Positions 1 to 10,390 of a stretch of 64,000 nt of DNA are shown one piece after another. Every line of letters begins with the position of its first letter. Positions within the stretch are counted from its first letter, which is position 1. The position numbers were made by a program, and so were the translations under genes. The stretch covers positions 53,289,859 through 53,353,858 of the forward strand of contig NC_090245.1 of the NCBI RefSeq assembly GCF_037325665.1, written 5' to 3'. The notes under the pieces were generated by a model that was not told the origin of the DNA, ran no database searches, and saw nothing but the letters and a program-made list of their open reading frames with translations. The DNA comes from Littorina saxatilis. Its lineage: Eukaryota > Mollusca > Gastropoda > Littorinimorpha > Littorinidae.

Positions 1-808
1 AGTGTTGCGCTACCAAGGTGTGGGCATGTTCAGGTGTCATCAGCCACCAGCACTTCTGGCATAGTGACAGAGGTCTTTTACTTGCCACTGCAGTGATGCA
101 GGAATGGAACATATGAATCTCTGAGTCTGCACATAAAGTTGACTGGTCTTCGTCCTGGCCTGGATCTTCTGCAGAATCATTACGCTGCCTGCATGTGTCT
201 TTAAGAAAACATCTGTCATGCTCCTTTGTGGATGTTGGCCTCGTTTATTTTACAAGGCCGTGACTGAGAACCCCAAGATCAATCTGTCGAGCTGAATTCA
301 TTTGGAATAGGTACAGGACTGTTCTGTCTTGTACTGCTATGGAAGACGTCCTCTATTGATTAAAAAACCCAACTAAGACGTCTCATTTTAGCCCTCTCTT
401 TTGTAGTGAAATCTCTGATGCCCAAAGACAAGCAAAGTTTCATAAGACGTCATAACTAGAATAATGGCGTCAGGTAAAAATTCTGCAACTTCTTCTGCAT
501 GTCTCCCAAGGAAGTGACAATTAAAGAATTTTAACAACTGAAGTTTGTCTCGATCGATGACTTCAATAAATATCAGCAGTAGAAAAATAATCGTAAGGTC
601 GACCACCGCTAGGCTGTGCAAGTATCGATATTATATATCATTAACTCTGTGCTGATGATTGTAATACTGTGACATGAGAAAGACACATGTGGAACCAAAG
701 CTAAAGAAAAAGTGAGACTGTCAGTTCAAAATGTAACTGAGGGAATGCCACTGTGTTAAAATATTTTTGCTTTGCATGGCTTGTAAAACTTTTGAATTCT
801 CTTTTCAG
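1..808. other. Upstream part of gene 1, no exon assigned
   Basis: No convincing exon, RNA gene or repeat was found. The stretch is presumably intron or upstream sequence of the gene whose last two coding exons follow. A 77-codon open frame on the minus strand (388-621) has no supporting splice or family signal. Confidence 0.4.
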
Positions 809-3800
809 CATTGATGCAGACGTTACTACACCTCTGATGGACTCTGACAGCAGTGCACAGATTCATTTTGTGGATGGTATGTGATACATTTGTTTTCTGA
901 ACCTTTGATGGATGATCAAGTGGATAATATATATGCTTTTGACCTGTTGTCAGTGTTGATACAAGTATTGATACATTAGTGTGATTTTGAATTATCTTGA
1001 CAAAATCTTGTTAAATTGAATGTAAGGCTTCTTTTTAAGCCTACTGTCTATATGATACTTACCGAGACAGTACTATTCTTGCACATTATCTATTATAGGC
1101 CGAAAAAATTGGACAAAACGCTGCGTGGGTACAATTATCTCCCATAACCATGCGCCACCGTGGATCCCAAGCACTGTCTGAGTGCTTCCCCCTTACAGGA
1201 TGTAGGTGGCGCGTCCTCTTTCTTTATGAGCTGCAGACCCTCAAAAAGCCCATAACATATCAAGAGGGGAGGCGGGAGGGAAACTCTAATAGTACTGTCT
1301 CGGTAAGTATCATATAGACAGTAGGCTTAAAAAGAAGCCTTACAGTCAATATAACACTTACCTCGACAGTACTATTCTTGCACAGAATACCAGAGTGGTG
1401 TGAGGGTGATATGTAGAGTATTAAACTCCTTAATCAAAATCACTTAAATCCAAGGATTAAGATACCCAGGCAATTTTCGAACAGTACTACTGTAAAAGAA
1501 AATATACCCAAGAAAAATACCTTAGACTGACGTGACCATGCTGGCAACCACTGCTTTGGCAATGCCATACGACTGGTCAAGCCTGAGACTGGAAAAGTCT
1601 CGCATATAGTGGTTAATAAACGTGGCTGGAGTCTTCCAGAACGCGACCGCCATTATGCTTTGGAGCGAGGCACCCCGCACGTGCGCCAACGAGGAGCCGA
1701 TAGCCCGAATCTCGTGTGCCCTGATGTCAGGGACCACATCCACTTGAGCATGAACATAAGCCTGTTTGATAAGCAAGGTCAGCCAACGAGCTAAAGTTTG
1801 TCTAGAAATATCCGATTGGTACTTCGGATTAAGCGAGACAAACAGTGACCGCTTAGAAGACCGAAAGCTACGTGTTCTATCCAGGTACACTCTAAGGGCA
1901 CGTACTGGGCAGAGGAAGCGATCAGGGTCATCATGTTCAAGAGTGGGAGCCAAGGCTTGAATGACTACTGGTTTGGACAACTCCGAGGCATTCTGATTCT
2001 TGGCTCGAAAGTCTGGTAGGAAAGCCAACGTCACCTGATGTGTGGTGAACTCAATGTCAAATTCCAGGCCACTCAAAGCTTGAATACCACTGAGTCTACG
2101 GCAAGTGGCTAAAGCGATGAGGAACACAGTCTTAAAAGTCAGGAACTTGATACTAATGCCTGCCAGGGGTTCAAACTCCTTGCTACGCAGGAGTTTGAGA
2201 ACCAGGAAGACATCCCACTTGGGAAATGAAACCCGAGGTTTAGACACCGCTGCATTGCTAATACCCGAAAGGACATTAGCAATGAGGGAGGAACTGATCA
2301 AGTGTTCAGGTCTGCGACCAGTAGCAGCCGCAATCGTGGAAGTGATGGCAGATTTGTATCCAAGAAGAGTCTTAGAAGAAAGACTCTTCTTTTGATACAC
2401 TTCCACCAGGAAGTTGGCCAAGTCCTGTGTTGAGGGATAAAGCGGCTTTATCCCCTTGGACAAGGCGAAGGAGGCCCAAGCTCTCCAGCGTAAGTCATAG
2501 AGCTGATTAGTTGATCGCCTCTTAGCGTTCAAGGAAAACTCTACTGAACTCTTGTGCAATCCTAGTGCAAGCAGTTTGGAGCGCACAAGAGCCATGCGGT
2601 CAAGCACAGACTCTCTGGACGTGGATGAGGGAGGCCTGATCGAGGCTGGAGCAGACTTCCCCCGTCCAGATTCAGAGGTAGAGGGTCTACGTGGGTGAGA
2701 CCGCGAAGATCTGGAAACCACGGAGCTGTTGGCCAGTAAGGCGCGACCAAAATCAGTCTTGGCCGTTCCTGCAGATACTTTGCCAGTACCCTCGGAATCA
2801 GAGATGTCGGGGGATAGGCGTAAGCATCGAGGAGCCTCCACGAGAGAGTGAATGCGTCCACGTGGAACGCATTCGTGTCTCGAAAGGGGCTGACGTACCT
2901 GGGAAGCCGAGCGCTGAATCGAGTTGCGAACAGATCGATCAGAGGACGGTCCCACCTTGCCCACAGACGCCGTAGAACGTTGTGAGCGATGGTCCATTCT
3001 GTGGGGAGAACCTGATCGCCCCGACTGAGAATGTCGGCCAGGGCGTTCAGTTTCCCCGGAACGAATTGGACTGACATCCGGACCTGATTGGTCTGGCACC
3101 AGAGCAGAATCTCCTCCGCTAACAGGGAGAGGGACCGAGAATTGGTGCCCCCCTGGTGGCGAAGGTAAGCTAGGCATGTGGTGTTGTCCCCGTGGACCAA
3201 CACATCCTGATCCCGAATCAGGAGGCGAAACTCCAGCAGAGCCCGACGAACCGCCTCCAACTCTAGAAAGTTGATGTGTAGGAGGGACTCCTCCTGGGTC
3301 CAGACCCCCTGGGCCTCGTGCAGGTCCAGGTGGGCCCCCCAACCCCGCGTAGAAGCGTCGGTGTACAGGAAGAGAGACGGCCGTCTCGGTTGGATAGGCA
3401 CCGCAGAGTTGAGCCAGATCGGGTCCAGCCATTGGACTACAGCCTCGTGAAACCAAGGCCCGATCTGGACCAACTCGGTGTAATCGAGAGGCCTGGAAGT
3501 CCGATCTGCTACTGCCCGTTGCAGGGGACGTTTGTGTAGCCTTGCAAGGGGCAGCAGCAGAGCGACAGACTCCATGGAACCCAACAGTTCCGCCAGCCGC
3601 CTGTGAGGAACAGCGCGGCAAGCCTGAATGGAGAGGATCTTTCGCCTCAGGGAGAGGATTCTGTCCGGGGAGGGAGACACAGTGTAAAGCACTGTGTCGA
3701 ACGCCATCCCCAAGTAGCAAAACTGCTGGGCTGGCACGAGGTCTGACTTGTGCCACTGTATCTGGAACCCCAAAGCATGGGTCCGTTCCAGGACCTGCCG

Positions 3801-6800
3801 GGTGTGTTGGAGGCATTGATCGCGAGACTGGGCCAGGGTGAGCCAATCGTCCAAATATTGACGCAGACGCACACCCTGAGCTCTGACCAACGCCGCCAGC
3901 TCCTTGACCACCTTTGTAAAAATCAGCGGGGCCAAGGACAGGCCGAATGGGAGGGCCCGAAACTCGAACACTGTGCCCTCCCAAACAAACCGGAGCAGAT
4001 GTCGGTACCCCGGGGCCACCAGGATGTGGAAGTAAGCATCCTGGAGGTCCACAGACGTGGCCCAATCGTTTGGCCGGATGGCCAACCGGACCGACGAAGG
4101 GGTTTCCATCTTGAACTTGCACCTGCGAAGGTACAAGTTCAAGGTGGAGAGGTCCAACACCGGCCTGAACCTGCCGTCCTTTTTGGGGACGGTGAACAGG
4201 CGGGAGTAGAACCCCGGAGAAGGCTGAGAAAGGGGGTAGACAGCCTTCTTCTCGACCAACGAGTTCACCTCGTCTTGAAGAGCCTGCCATCTGGCAGGGT
4301 CTCGAGGAGGGGGGAACGTCAAAGGTAGAGCGGACAATGGAGGTTGTGACGACAGCGGTAGAGAAAACCCCGACCCCACCACCCTCAAGATAAACTGGTT
4401 GGAGACCAGTCTGCCCCACATGTCGCGGGCCCGAAAAAGGGAACCGACGGACGAAAGAGGGGCAACTTGAGGGGGCGTCAACGTAGGGCCGGGACTCACT
4501 GAAAATTCTGCTGGCGGGCAGGCGCAGGCTTGCGACCACCCCCCTGGTGGTGCTGCTTACCCTTACCTGTCTGAGCACCCTTCTTCTTACGCTTGGGAGC
4601 ACGAGAAGCCGGGGCCGCAGGGGGGAACGCGACAGGCGCCTGAGAGGAGGAAGAAGGAGGCAGTGAAACTGGCTTCTTCTTCTTCTTCTTCTGAGGCTGG
4701 GAGCTGGAGGTGACTGTAGCACTTCTCTTACTCCCCGCCGACGTCGCCGAAGCAGCGAGGCCAACCATCAGAGAATCAGTGTTCCTCTGGCGTGTGGACT
4801 CCACCACAGAACGGACAGTGCCCGGATGAAAAAGGGAAGAAGGCTGAGGAAACGTGTTCCTCAGACTCTTCCTCATATCCGGAGGCACTAAAGAAGTAGC
4901 CAGAAAATGATCACGGAACAGGGCCAACAAGTGGACCCGTGTTCCAATGGCCAATTCTGCCGCAGTCGTCACGCACGATCGCACGGCATGCAAAGCCCGA
5001 TCCACTCGAACCGTGTCAAGGACCCGAGTGGAATCGGACTCTGCCCGATCGGGAGGGTCCAACAGTGTGGACAGCGTGCTCATCCATGTCAAGGCCTGTG
5101 ATTGGGCCTCGACAATGGAAGAAACGGTGGCCTCAAGATTGTGGAACGAAGCAGAGCTCAGTTCCACCTTCTTGACCGAAGGCACCTCCCCAACGAACAC
5201 ATCACCGTCAGCCCCACCCTGAACACTCGAAGTCTGGAAAGGGAGAGTTCGAGAGTCAAAGGGAAAAGGGAGGGACGAAACAGATTGGACACGAGGAAAC
5301 AGTGGAGGTGCGCCTCCCGAAGGAAAGCACGGCACTGAATCCGCGTCCTCCCGAGGAACATAGGTCGCGTTCGCACGTGAATCTGTACTCCTCAGGCGAT
5401 GTGCTGCCGCTTCCACCGTGGCACTAAGACTAGGGTGGAACGCGAATTGCTGGCGGCCGGATCGTTCATAAAACGAGCCGCCGGCAGACGCGGCGTGTGC
5501 CTCCCGCGCCCGGGCCGAAGCGGACTCCAAGGACGAGAGGGCGTCGGAGGGAAGGACGTCCTGAAACTGTTCAAACGTCCTTCTAGCTGTGCGAGGGAGA
5601 GCCTCCTGCCTCTCGTCCTCAGACTCCACGTCCTGTGTGTCAACCGAAGGGTTGGGAACACTAGACGACAGACGCTTAAGAGAGGCATCCGTGGCGTCAA
5701 GACGCCGCGTGATGTCTGTCATGTACTGTTGGAAAGTACGAAGCATAGCTTCGGAAGTTCCATCAGAAACCGGCAAGGGTAGAGGATCAGTGTTAACCTC
5801 AGGGCGACCCTGATCCTCCTCCCCATCGTCCTCTGACTCACTCTCCTCTTCACTTCCCGACAACTCCTCAACAGCAGGAGTGTAGGAAGCTTGAGGGGGA
5901 GGAGCCGAAAGTGATGAAGTAGACTGTGACGAAACGCCCACTGAAGCAAGAGGCCGCGAAGACCCCTGCCCCAAAGACGAAACGTCTCCAGCAGCCGAAG
6001 GGAGAGAACAACAAAAACCCTGCGACTGTTGGGTCAGTCCAGCCAACGAACCCCCGCCATTTATAGACTGAACAGGGACCCATCGGGTCTGATCAGAAAA
6101 GAAATGGTCCGGTCCGGTCGGGGGTGCCGATCCGGTCCGGTCGGGTGGTCCGGTGTTCCGGTGGTCCGGTCCGGTCCGGTCGAGTGGTCCGGTGTTCCGG
6201 TGGTCCGGTCCGGTCCGGTGGTCCGGTCCGGTCCCGTACCATCCGGAGGTCCCGTTCGGCACAGAACCATCCGTACCCACAAAAGTGTTCGGGTGGTTCG
6301 GTCCGGACGTGGAAACACCGTACCATCCGGACCCGTAGGTCCGGTGGTCCGGTGTGTTCCGGTTCGGTGCCAGACCACCCGGACCAACAGAGGTGGTCGG
6401 GTGGTCCGGTCCCGACCGGACCACTGGTCCCGTACCGTACCATCCGGACCCGTAGGTCCGGTGGTCCGGTGTGTTCCGGTTCGGTGCCAGACCACCCGGA
6501 CCAACAGAGGTGGTCGGGTGGTCCGGTCCCGACCGGACCACTGGTCCCGTACCGTACCATCCGGACCCGTAGGTCCGGGGGTCCGGCAAGGGCCAGAGGT
6601 ACTGTCCCGCACCGGACCCTAAGGTCCGGTACGGTCCCGTACCATGGGTCCCGTCCGGACCAAACCCGGAGGTCAAGTCCAGTCGGGACCCGTGGGTCCG
6701 GTTCGATCCCGACCCGTAAGCCTGGACCGTTCCGGACCCTTGGTCCGGACCATCCGTCACCCGAACACCAGACGCTAAGGAATGGCGTGGGGTCAAGACG

Positions 6801-8332
6801 GTCCGGTCGGAGGTGTCGGTTTGAGCAACAGAAACAATGTTCCCGTCGCCCTGACCATTCGACAGAAGTACCACGTTCTGTCGAACACCTCCACGTCCAG
6901 TAACTAGTCGGCCGGAGCGTTTCATAGAGGGACAGCCACCAGTCACACGGACGTCAGAGGGAACCGTAGTAGCAGTGGTCGTAGGCACGATGCCTGAAAC
7001 CCCTGCCCCCACAGGACCGCCCTGAACGGGGTCAATTCGCATCCCAACCCCAGCGGGGAGGGAATTCATAGACCCCGTCATCTCCTCCGATCTCCCCCCC
7101 CATGAGTCCGAGACTACTGTCGAAACAGCAGTAGACGACCCAGCGAGGGAGTTCAGAGGAGGACCCGTGTCCCTCCTGGCTTCCACAGCGGTGGAAACCG
7201 AGGAGGGCACAGGAGAGGCACCGGAAAAGAAAGAAGTCGAAACCTGAGTCTCTCCCGTAGCCCCTAGATCAGATTCACCAACCCCCAAAGAGGGTTGGGA
7301 ATCGACCCGCCCCCGGATTCGAGCCAGGGAGGAGAAGGAAACCTTCCCCCCAGGCTTGAAACCGGGAGGAGCTGAAGCCTGAGACTGAGGGCCGGACAAC
7401 GGCGTCGAAGGGGGGGAAGCGTGTTCCACGGAAGGAGAAGGAGAAAGACGCTTTTTCTTTCCCCTCGACCTTCCCCGAACCTTCGACGGCGCAGCCCCGC
7501 CCGAAGTCCCAGGTTCAAGCCCAGCCTGTTTGAGCAAGCTCGCATTGAGCTTGCTCAAACAGGCTTTCTCCGCCCTCCCTCGCCGCAAACGCAAAGCGTT
7601 TGGGGAGGGAGAGTCGGAGCGCCGAAAGGTCCCCCTGTCCGTGCGCAAAACATGACGCTGTGCGCCCGGAGAAGGGTTGCCCCCGGCAGACTCTGGTTCC
7701 GTAGAACCAGAGCCCAAAACAAGACGAGACATCCTACCTCGCCCTGTACGTACCCTTAAAAAATCGAGAATTAACAAAATTCAAAGAAAATTAGGTCAAT
7801 ACTCAAGTGAATGAGGCGAAACGAGAAGCAGACGACCGGTCACCACGAAGTAGGACGGTAGGCACGCCGAGTCCGCCACACAACAACGGAGGCACAAGTT
7901 GGAAGAAAAACAACGTAGCCTCAAGCCAGAAGTGGAATAACACACAAAAATCCAACAGGTGGTAATCCACACAGAAAAGAAGACTCTAGAATCCAAAATA
8001 ATCCGGGAGCGCAGCAGAAACACAGCCTACTGTCACGCGCGAAAAAAGAAAGAGGACGCGCCACCTACATCCTGTAAGGGGGAAGCACTCAGACAGTGCT
8101 TGGGATCCACGGTGGCGCATGGTTATGGGAGATAATTGTACCCACGCAGCGTTTTGTCCAATTTTTTCGGCCTATAATAGATAATGTGCAAGAATAGTAC
8201 TGTCGAGGTAAGTGTTAAATTGAAAACACGGTATAACAGAACTATTGATCTACCTGAAAAGGTAATATTTGTTTTTGTCATCAAAACTGTTTCTCGATCC
8301 TTGTTTCAGAAGCTGATGAGACCCCCCTTTAA
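809..8332 (+). CDS. 3' end of an unrecognised gene (last two coding exons, partial)
   Basis: Two exons fit one reading frame. Exon 809-876 follows a strong acceptor (CTTTTCAG) and ends at a GTATGT donor. Exon 8310-8332 follows TTGTTTCAG and ends at TAA 8330-8332. Joined, they encode a 29-residue tail that begins IDADVTTPLMDSDSS and ends VDEADETPL, acidic and threonine/serine rich. The first base of 809-876 is the third base of a codon begun in an exon I could not find. I do not recognise the protein; the tail has no domain, membrane segment or signal. The intron between the exons is about 7.4 kb, almost all of it an antisense DIRS element, so transcription must read through and splice out that insertion. 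The frame continuity across the element is the main evidence that this is a real gene. The alternative is chance splice signals. Confidence 0.55.
1057..1225 (+). repeat. DIRS no. 1, left inverted terminal repeat
   Basis: About 169 bp, the reverse complement of 8045-8216. The inner ~140 bp appear identical. The outermost bases differ slightly between the two ends, as is usual in this order. Confidence 0.9.
1293..1385 (+). repeat. DIRS no. 1, internal complementary region
   Basis: The first half is the reverse complement of the extreme left end (about 1021-1073) and the second half matches the complement of the extreme right end (about 8183-8216). This is the expected template that joins the two ends during circle formation in DIRS elements, and it fixes the element edges. 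Confidence 0.85.
1522..2700 (-). CDS. DIRS no. 1 tyrosine recombinase region
   Basis: The last part of a long minus-strand frame matches the DIRS tyrosine recombinase. Visible are an arginine motif (ATCRRLSGIQ), the HxxR-type box (RAHEIRA) and a tyrosine in INHYMRD. In this order the enzyme integrates the circular DNA copy. The frame runs on far upstream in another register over the reverse transcriptase gene; that part is probably not translated as such. Element-borne, not a host gene. Confidence 0.8.
   Translation of the reverse strand, partial: SHPRRPSTSESGRGKSAPASIRPPSSTSRESVLDRMALVRSKLLALGLHKSSVEFSLNAKRRSTNQLYDLRWRAWASFALSKGIKPLYPSTQDLANFLVEVYQKKSLSSKTLLGYKSAITSTIAAATGRRPEHLISSSLIANVLSGISNAAVSKPRVSFPKWDVFLVLKLLRSKEFEPLAGISIKFLTFKTVFLIALATCRRLSGIQALSGLEFDIEFTTHQVTLAFLPDFRAKNQNASELSKPVVIQALAPTLEHDDPDRFLCPVRALRVYLDRTRSFRSSKRSLFVSLNPKYQSDISRQTLARWLTLLIKQAYVHAQVDVVPDIRAHEIRAIGSSLAHVRGASLQSIMAVAFWKTPATFINHYMRDFSSLRLDQSYGIAKAVVASMVTSV
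2562..4499 (-). CDS. DIRS no. 1 reverse transcriptase, RNase H and methyltransferase-like region
   Basis: A 645-codon frame. In order it shows a reverse transcriptase with the catalytic box RQYLDDWLT, an RNase H with YTDASTRGWG, and the C-terminal DLFATRF...YVSP block typical of the DAM-methyltransferase-like domain of DIRS elements. It abuts the Gag frame upstream and overlaps the recombinase frame downstream. Overlapping frames are normal in this order. Confidence 0.88.
   Translation of the reverse strand: MSPGPTLTPPQVAPLSSVGSLFRARDMWGRLVSNQFILRVVGSGFSLPLSSQPPLSALPLTFPPPRDPARWQALQDEVNSLVEKKAVYPLSQPSPGFYSRLFTVPKKDGRFRPVLDLSTLNLYLRRCKFKMETPSSVRLAIRPNDWATSVDLQDAYFHILVAPGYRHLLRFVWEGTVFEFRALPFGLSLAPLIFTKVVKELAALVRAQGVRLRQYLDDWLTLAQSRDQCLQHTRQVLERTHALGFQIQWHKSDLVPAQQFCYLGMAFDTVLYTVSPSPDRILSLRRKILSIQACRAVPHRRLAELLGSMESVALLLPLARLHKRPLQRAVADRTSRPLDYTELVQIGPWFHEAVVQWLDPIWLNSAVPIQPRRPSLFLYTDASTRGWGAHLDLHEAQGVWTQEESLLHINFLELEAVRRALLEFRLLIRDQDVLVHGDNTTCLAYLRHQGGTNSRSLSLLAEEILLWCQTNQVRMSVQFVPGKLNALADILSRGDQVLPTEWTIAHNVLRRLWARWDRPLIDLFATRFSARLPRYVSPFRDTNAFHVDAFTLSWRLLDAYAYPPTSLIPRVLAKYLQERPRLILVAPYWPTAPWFPDLRGLTHVDPLPLNLDGGSLLQPRSGLPHPRPESLCLTAWLLCAPNCLH
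4496..7777 (-). CDS. DIRS no. 1 Gag-like protein with 39-residue repeats
   Basis: A 1093-codon frame at the element's 5' end. It is rich in Ser, Gly, Pro and Thr, has a basic lysine-run tail (QKKKKKKP) and no recognisable zinc knuckle. Position and composition mark it as the Gag-like first gene of a DIRS element. The middle carries tandem 39-residue repeats built on GPDH, TYGSGWYG and GPVVRSG (DNA about 6060-6720), which make it longer than usual. The reverse transcriptase frame starts at its end. Confidence 0.75.
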   Translation of the reverse strand: MLILDFLRVRTGRGRMSRLVLGSGSTEPESAGGNPSPGAQRHVLRTDRGTFRRSDSPSPNALRLRRGRAEKACLSKLNASLLKQAGLEPGTSGGAAPSKVRGRSRGKKKRLSPSPSVEHASPPSTPLSGPQSQASAPPGFKPGGKVSFSSLARIRGRVDSQPSLGVGESDLGATGETQVSTSFFSGASPVPSSVSTAVEARRDTGPPLNSLAGSSTAVSTVVSDSWGGRSEEMTGSMNSLPAGVGMRIDPVQGGPVGAGVSGIVPTTTATTVPSDVRVTGGCPSMKRSGRLVTGRGGVRQNVVLLSNGQGDGNIVSVAQTDTSDRTVLTPRHSLASGVRVTDGPDQGSGTVQAYGSGSNRTHGSRLDLTSGFGPDGTHGTGPYRTLGSGAGQYLWPLPDPRTYGSGWYGTGPVVRSGPDHPTTSVGPGGLAPNRNTPDHRTYGSGWYGTGPVVRSGPDHPTTSVGPGGLAPNRNTPDHRTYGSGWYGVSTSGPNHPNTFVGTDGSVPNGTSGWYGTGPDHRTGPDHRNTGPLDRTGPDHRNTGPPDRTGSAPPTGPDHFFSDQTRWVPVQSINGGGSLAGLTQQSQGFCCSLPSAAGDVSSLGQGSSRPLASVGVSSQSTSSLSAPPPQASYTPAVEELSGSEEESESEDDGEEDQGRPEVNTDPLPLPVSDGTSEAMLRTFQQYMTDITRRLDATDASLKRLSSSVPNPSVDTQDVESEDERQEALPRTARRTFEQFQDVLPSDALSSLESASARAREAHAASAGGSFYERSGRQQFAFHPSLSATVEAAAHRLRSTDSRANATYVPREDADSVPCFPSGGAPPLFPRVQSVSSLPFPFDSRTLPFQTSSVQGGADGDVFVGEVPSVKKVELSSASFHNLEATVSSIVEAQSQALTWMSTLSTLLDPPDRAESDSTRVLDTVRVDRALHAVRSCVTTAAELAIGTRVHLLALFRDHFLATSLVPPDMRKSLRNTFPQPSSLFHPGTVRSVVESTRQRNTDSLMVGLAASATSAGSKRSATVTSSSQPQKKKKKKPVSLPPSSSSQAPVAFPPAAPASRAPKRKKKGAQTGKGKQHHQGGGRKPAPARQQNFQ
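6321..6600 (-). repeat. 117-bp tandem repeat inside DIRS no. 1 Gag
   Basis: Units start at 6321, 6438 and 6555, each 117 bp (39 codons, frame-preserving), built on CCGGT-type words. Shorter degenerate CCGGTCCGGT repeats flank them from 6060 to about 6720. Confidence 0.85.
8045..8216 (-). repeat. DIRS no. 1, right inverted terminal repeat
   Basis: Inverted partner of 1057-1225; the inner ~140 bp appear identical. Confidence 0.9.
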
Positions 8333-9400
8333 ATGGCCAGTAAGCAGACTGCAGACCCTGTACATTCCACTCAAGCAACTGCAATGGAGAAAGTTATTAA
8401 CAAATATTATTTTTGTGCTGCACTTAAATTTTTTGGGTGTTATGCATGCCCTGAAGAACACCAAGACCTTTCTTGATTTTGGGATATTTCTTGCCGTCTT
8501 AAATTAAGGTACCTTTGCTTTGCAGTCAGGGCATCGCCAGTACTAACTGCAAGTTGGAGACACTTTTCTTCTTGAAACTGGTGTCTTTGGCATGGGGTTC
8601 ATGCCTTGGTCAGAGTCAGTCAGAGCCTTAAATTGTTGTCAATAGAATATTTCTTGGCTTCTTCAAAGTTCTTCCGCTTAGTGGTCAGGGCAGCTAGCTC
8701 CAGTATTCACTGCGGGTGGTGCCTTAAATGTTGGCCCTGTCAGATTTGTTTGGCACTGTATTTGGGATATTTCTTGTCTGCTTCCAGAGGTGCCATATTG
8801 TGCCTCTGCTTTACAGGCAGGGCATCTCCAGTATCAATTGAAGTTGATGACTTGGTGGCCTTTCCATGTTTACTGTTCTTCCAAATAATGTTTGTGTGCC
8901 TTCATAACAAATACAATGCACTGTTTCTAGGTTGGAGTTTTGGGGGCTAAATGCTTTTGCTATGCACGTTTTTGACATATTTATGGAATCAATGTTGTAA
9001 CCTATAAATTAAATGAGCATTATTCTAACGTTGTAAGTTTTTACTTGAAATGCATTAATTGTAAAGGGAAGTAATTATGTGACAAAACGGACTATAAAGA
9101 CATATGCACTTGAAAATCAAGGGAAATGTTTGTATGGATGTGTCAGATGTACAAGCTGATAATAAAAGCTGTCAACCTTTGGGATGGTAGGAGAGGAGGG
9201 AGAGATAAAAGGGATACAGGATTGGGGGGGGGGGGGGGAGAGGAGGAGAATATGACTGTGTCAAGCAACTAGCGTTTGGCATATGAGTGAATGGTGCAGA
9301 AACTTGCATTAATTCTGATTGTGTTGTATAAGCTGATTTTTATCTTCCTGTTATGAACTTTTTCAATGGCAGGGTATTGAGCACCAAATAAATCTCATCT
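8333..9400 (+). other. Probable 3' UTR of gene 1
   Basis: T-rich non-coding sequence follows the stop codon. AATAAA hexamers at 9161-9166 and 9387-9392 are candidate poly(A) signals. A G-run lies at about 9223-9239. No other gene is seen. Confidence 0.4.
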
Positions 9401-10347
9401 TTTAAGAAAACGAATACTATTGTTTTATATACTGATTAAATTTATTTTACCTATCATATGTCCTAACTATCATATATGCTATGCAATCATGTAATTGCAT
9501 TCAAAGCAGAAAGGAGGTGGGTTTTTTATAACTGAAAAAGTGCAATTTTATTTTTGGCATTGTTATTTACTGGCTGTTGCAGTCATCAACAGACCTGAAG
9601 TGTCTGAGAGTCTACTTTGTTTCTTTCTCAATAAATATGAAACGGTGCCCCTTATCAAATACTTTCACCTTTGGAGTCAGAAATCTGGTCTTACCCAGCT
9701 GATTTGTGTGTGATCACATTTCTGTGTGTTTAATTTGAAATGGTGTTAATAATAATGGTACTATGTAATGAGATTTATCAGATGTATGTGCAAGTATTTG
9801 CATTGAACAAAGTGAAAGCAGCTGTGAACTTTTATTAGCATAGTTTTAATTTATATACAAGTCACTCGAGTCTTCCTGTGTAAACAAACTACATATCTGT
9901 CCGGTGGTTTTTGCCACATCATTTATGTTACTGTTATCATGCTGAATTTGTATTTTTGTCTTTCTTGAGAGAAATGATATTACACTATTTTTTTTAAATA
10001 CATGTACATGCAGACTTTAAGAAAAAAGTTTTGTTTATATTGAATATGTTTACATTCCATTAAGAAGTCTGCTTTTTCACTAGCCAAACGGCAAATGTCG
10101 CTGTGTGATAACCAATTTCTCTCATTCTGCAATAATGTACTATCTGCCATAAGGTATTATAGGAACTACTAATTTACTTGTCACATGTAATCAATTTTCT
10201 TTTCTTAACATTGCCATCAATTTTGAGTGAAGATATTATTATGCCTGTACAAATGCACTTTTTCCTTTGGTTGTTGGAGTTCTTTTTTAATTTTTTATTG
10301 TTCACTTTCAAAAAGTTGTAACTCTTGCACTGTTTTTATTTCGCTTT

Positions 10348-10390
<43 letters not shown>

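Larger units (their letters stand above)
1021..8216 (-). mobile_element. DIRS-type tyrosine-recombinase retrotransposon no. 1, apparently whole
   Basis: A DIRS-order retroelement in minus orientation. It has inverted terminal repeats instead of direct LTRs, an internal complementary region that restates both outer ends, and three long overlapping frames in the order Gag, reverse transcriptase/RNase H, tyrosine recombinase. The terminal repeats look identical over about 140 bp, so the insertion is young. By eye it looks whole, with no evident break. It sits antisense in the last intron of gene 1. Members of this order are known to copy themselves through a circular intermediate integrated by the recombinase. 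A 12-bp direct repeat lies just outside or at its ends (1009-1020 and 8213-8224). Treated here as a fossil virus-like element. Confidence 0.88.

Noticed and set aside
2700-4764. Long frame over the reverse transcriptase of DIRS no. 1 as a separate protein
   Set aside because: Arg/Pro/Ser-rich shadow of the reverse transcriptase frame; only its last part matches the recombinase.
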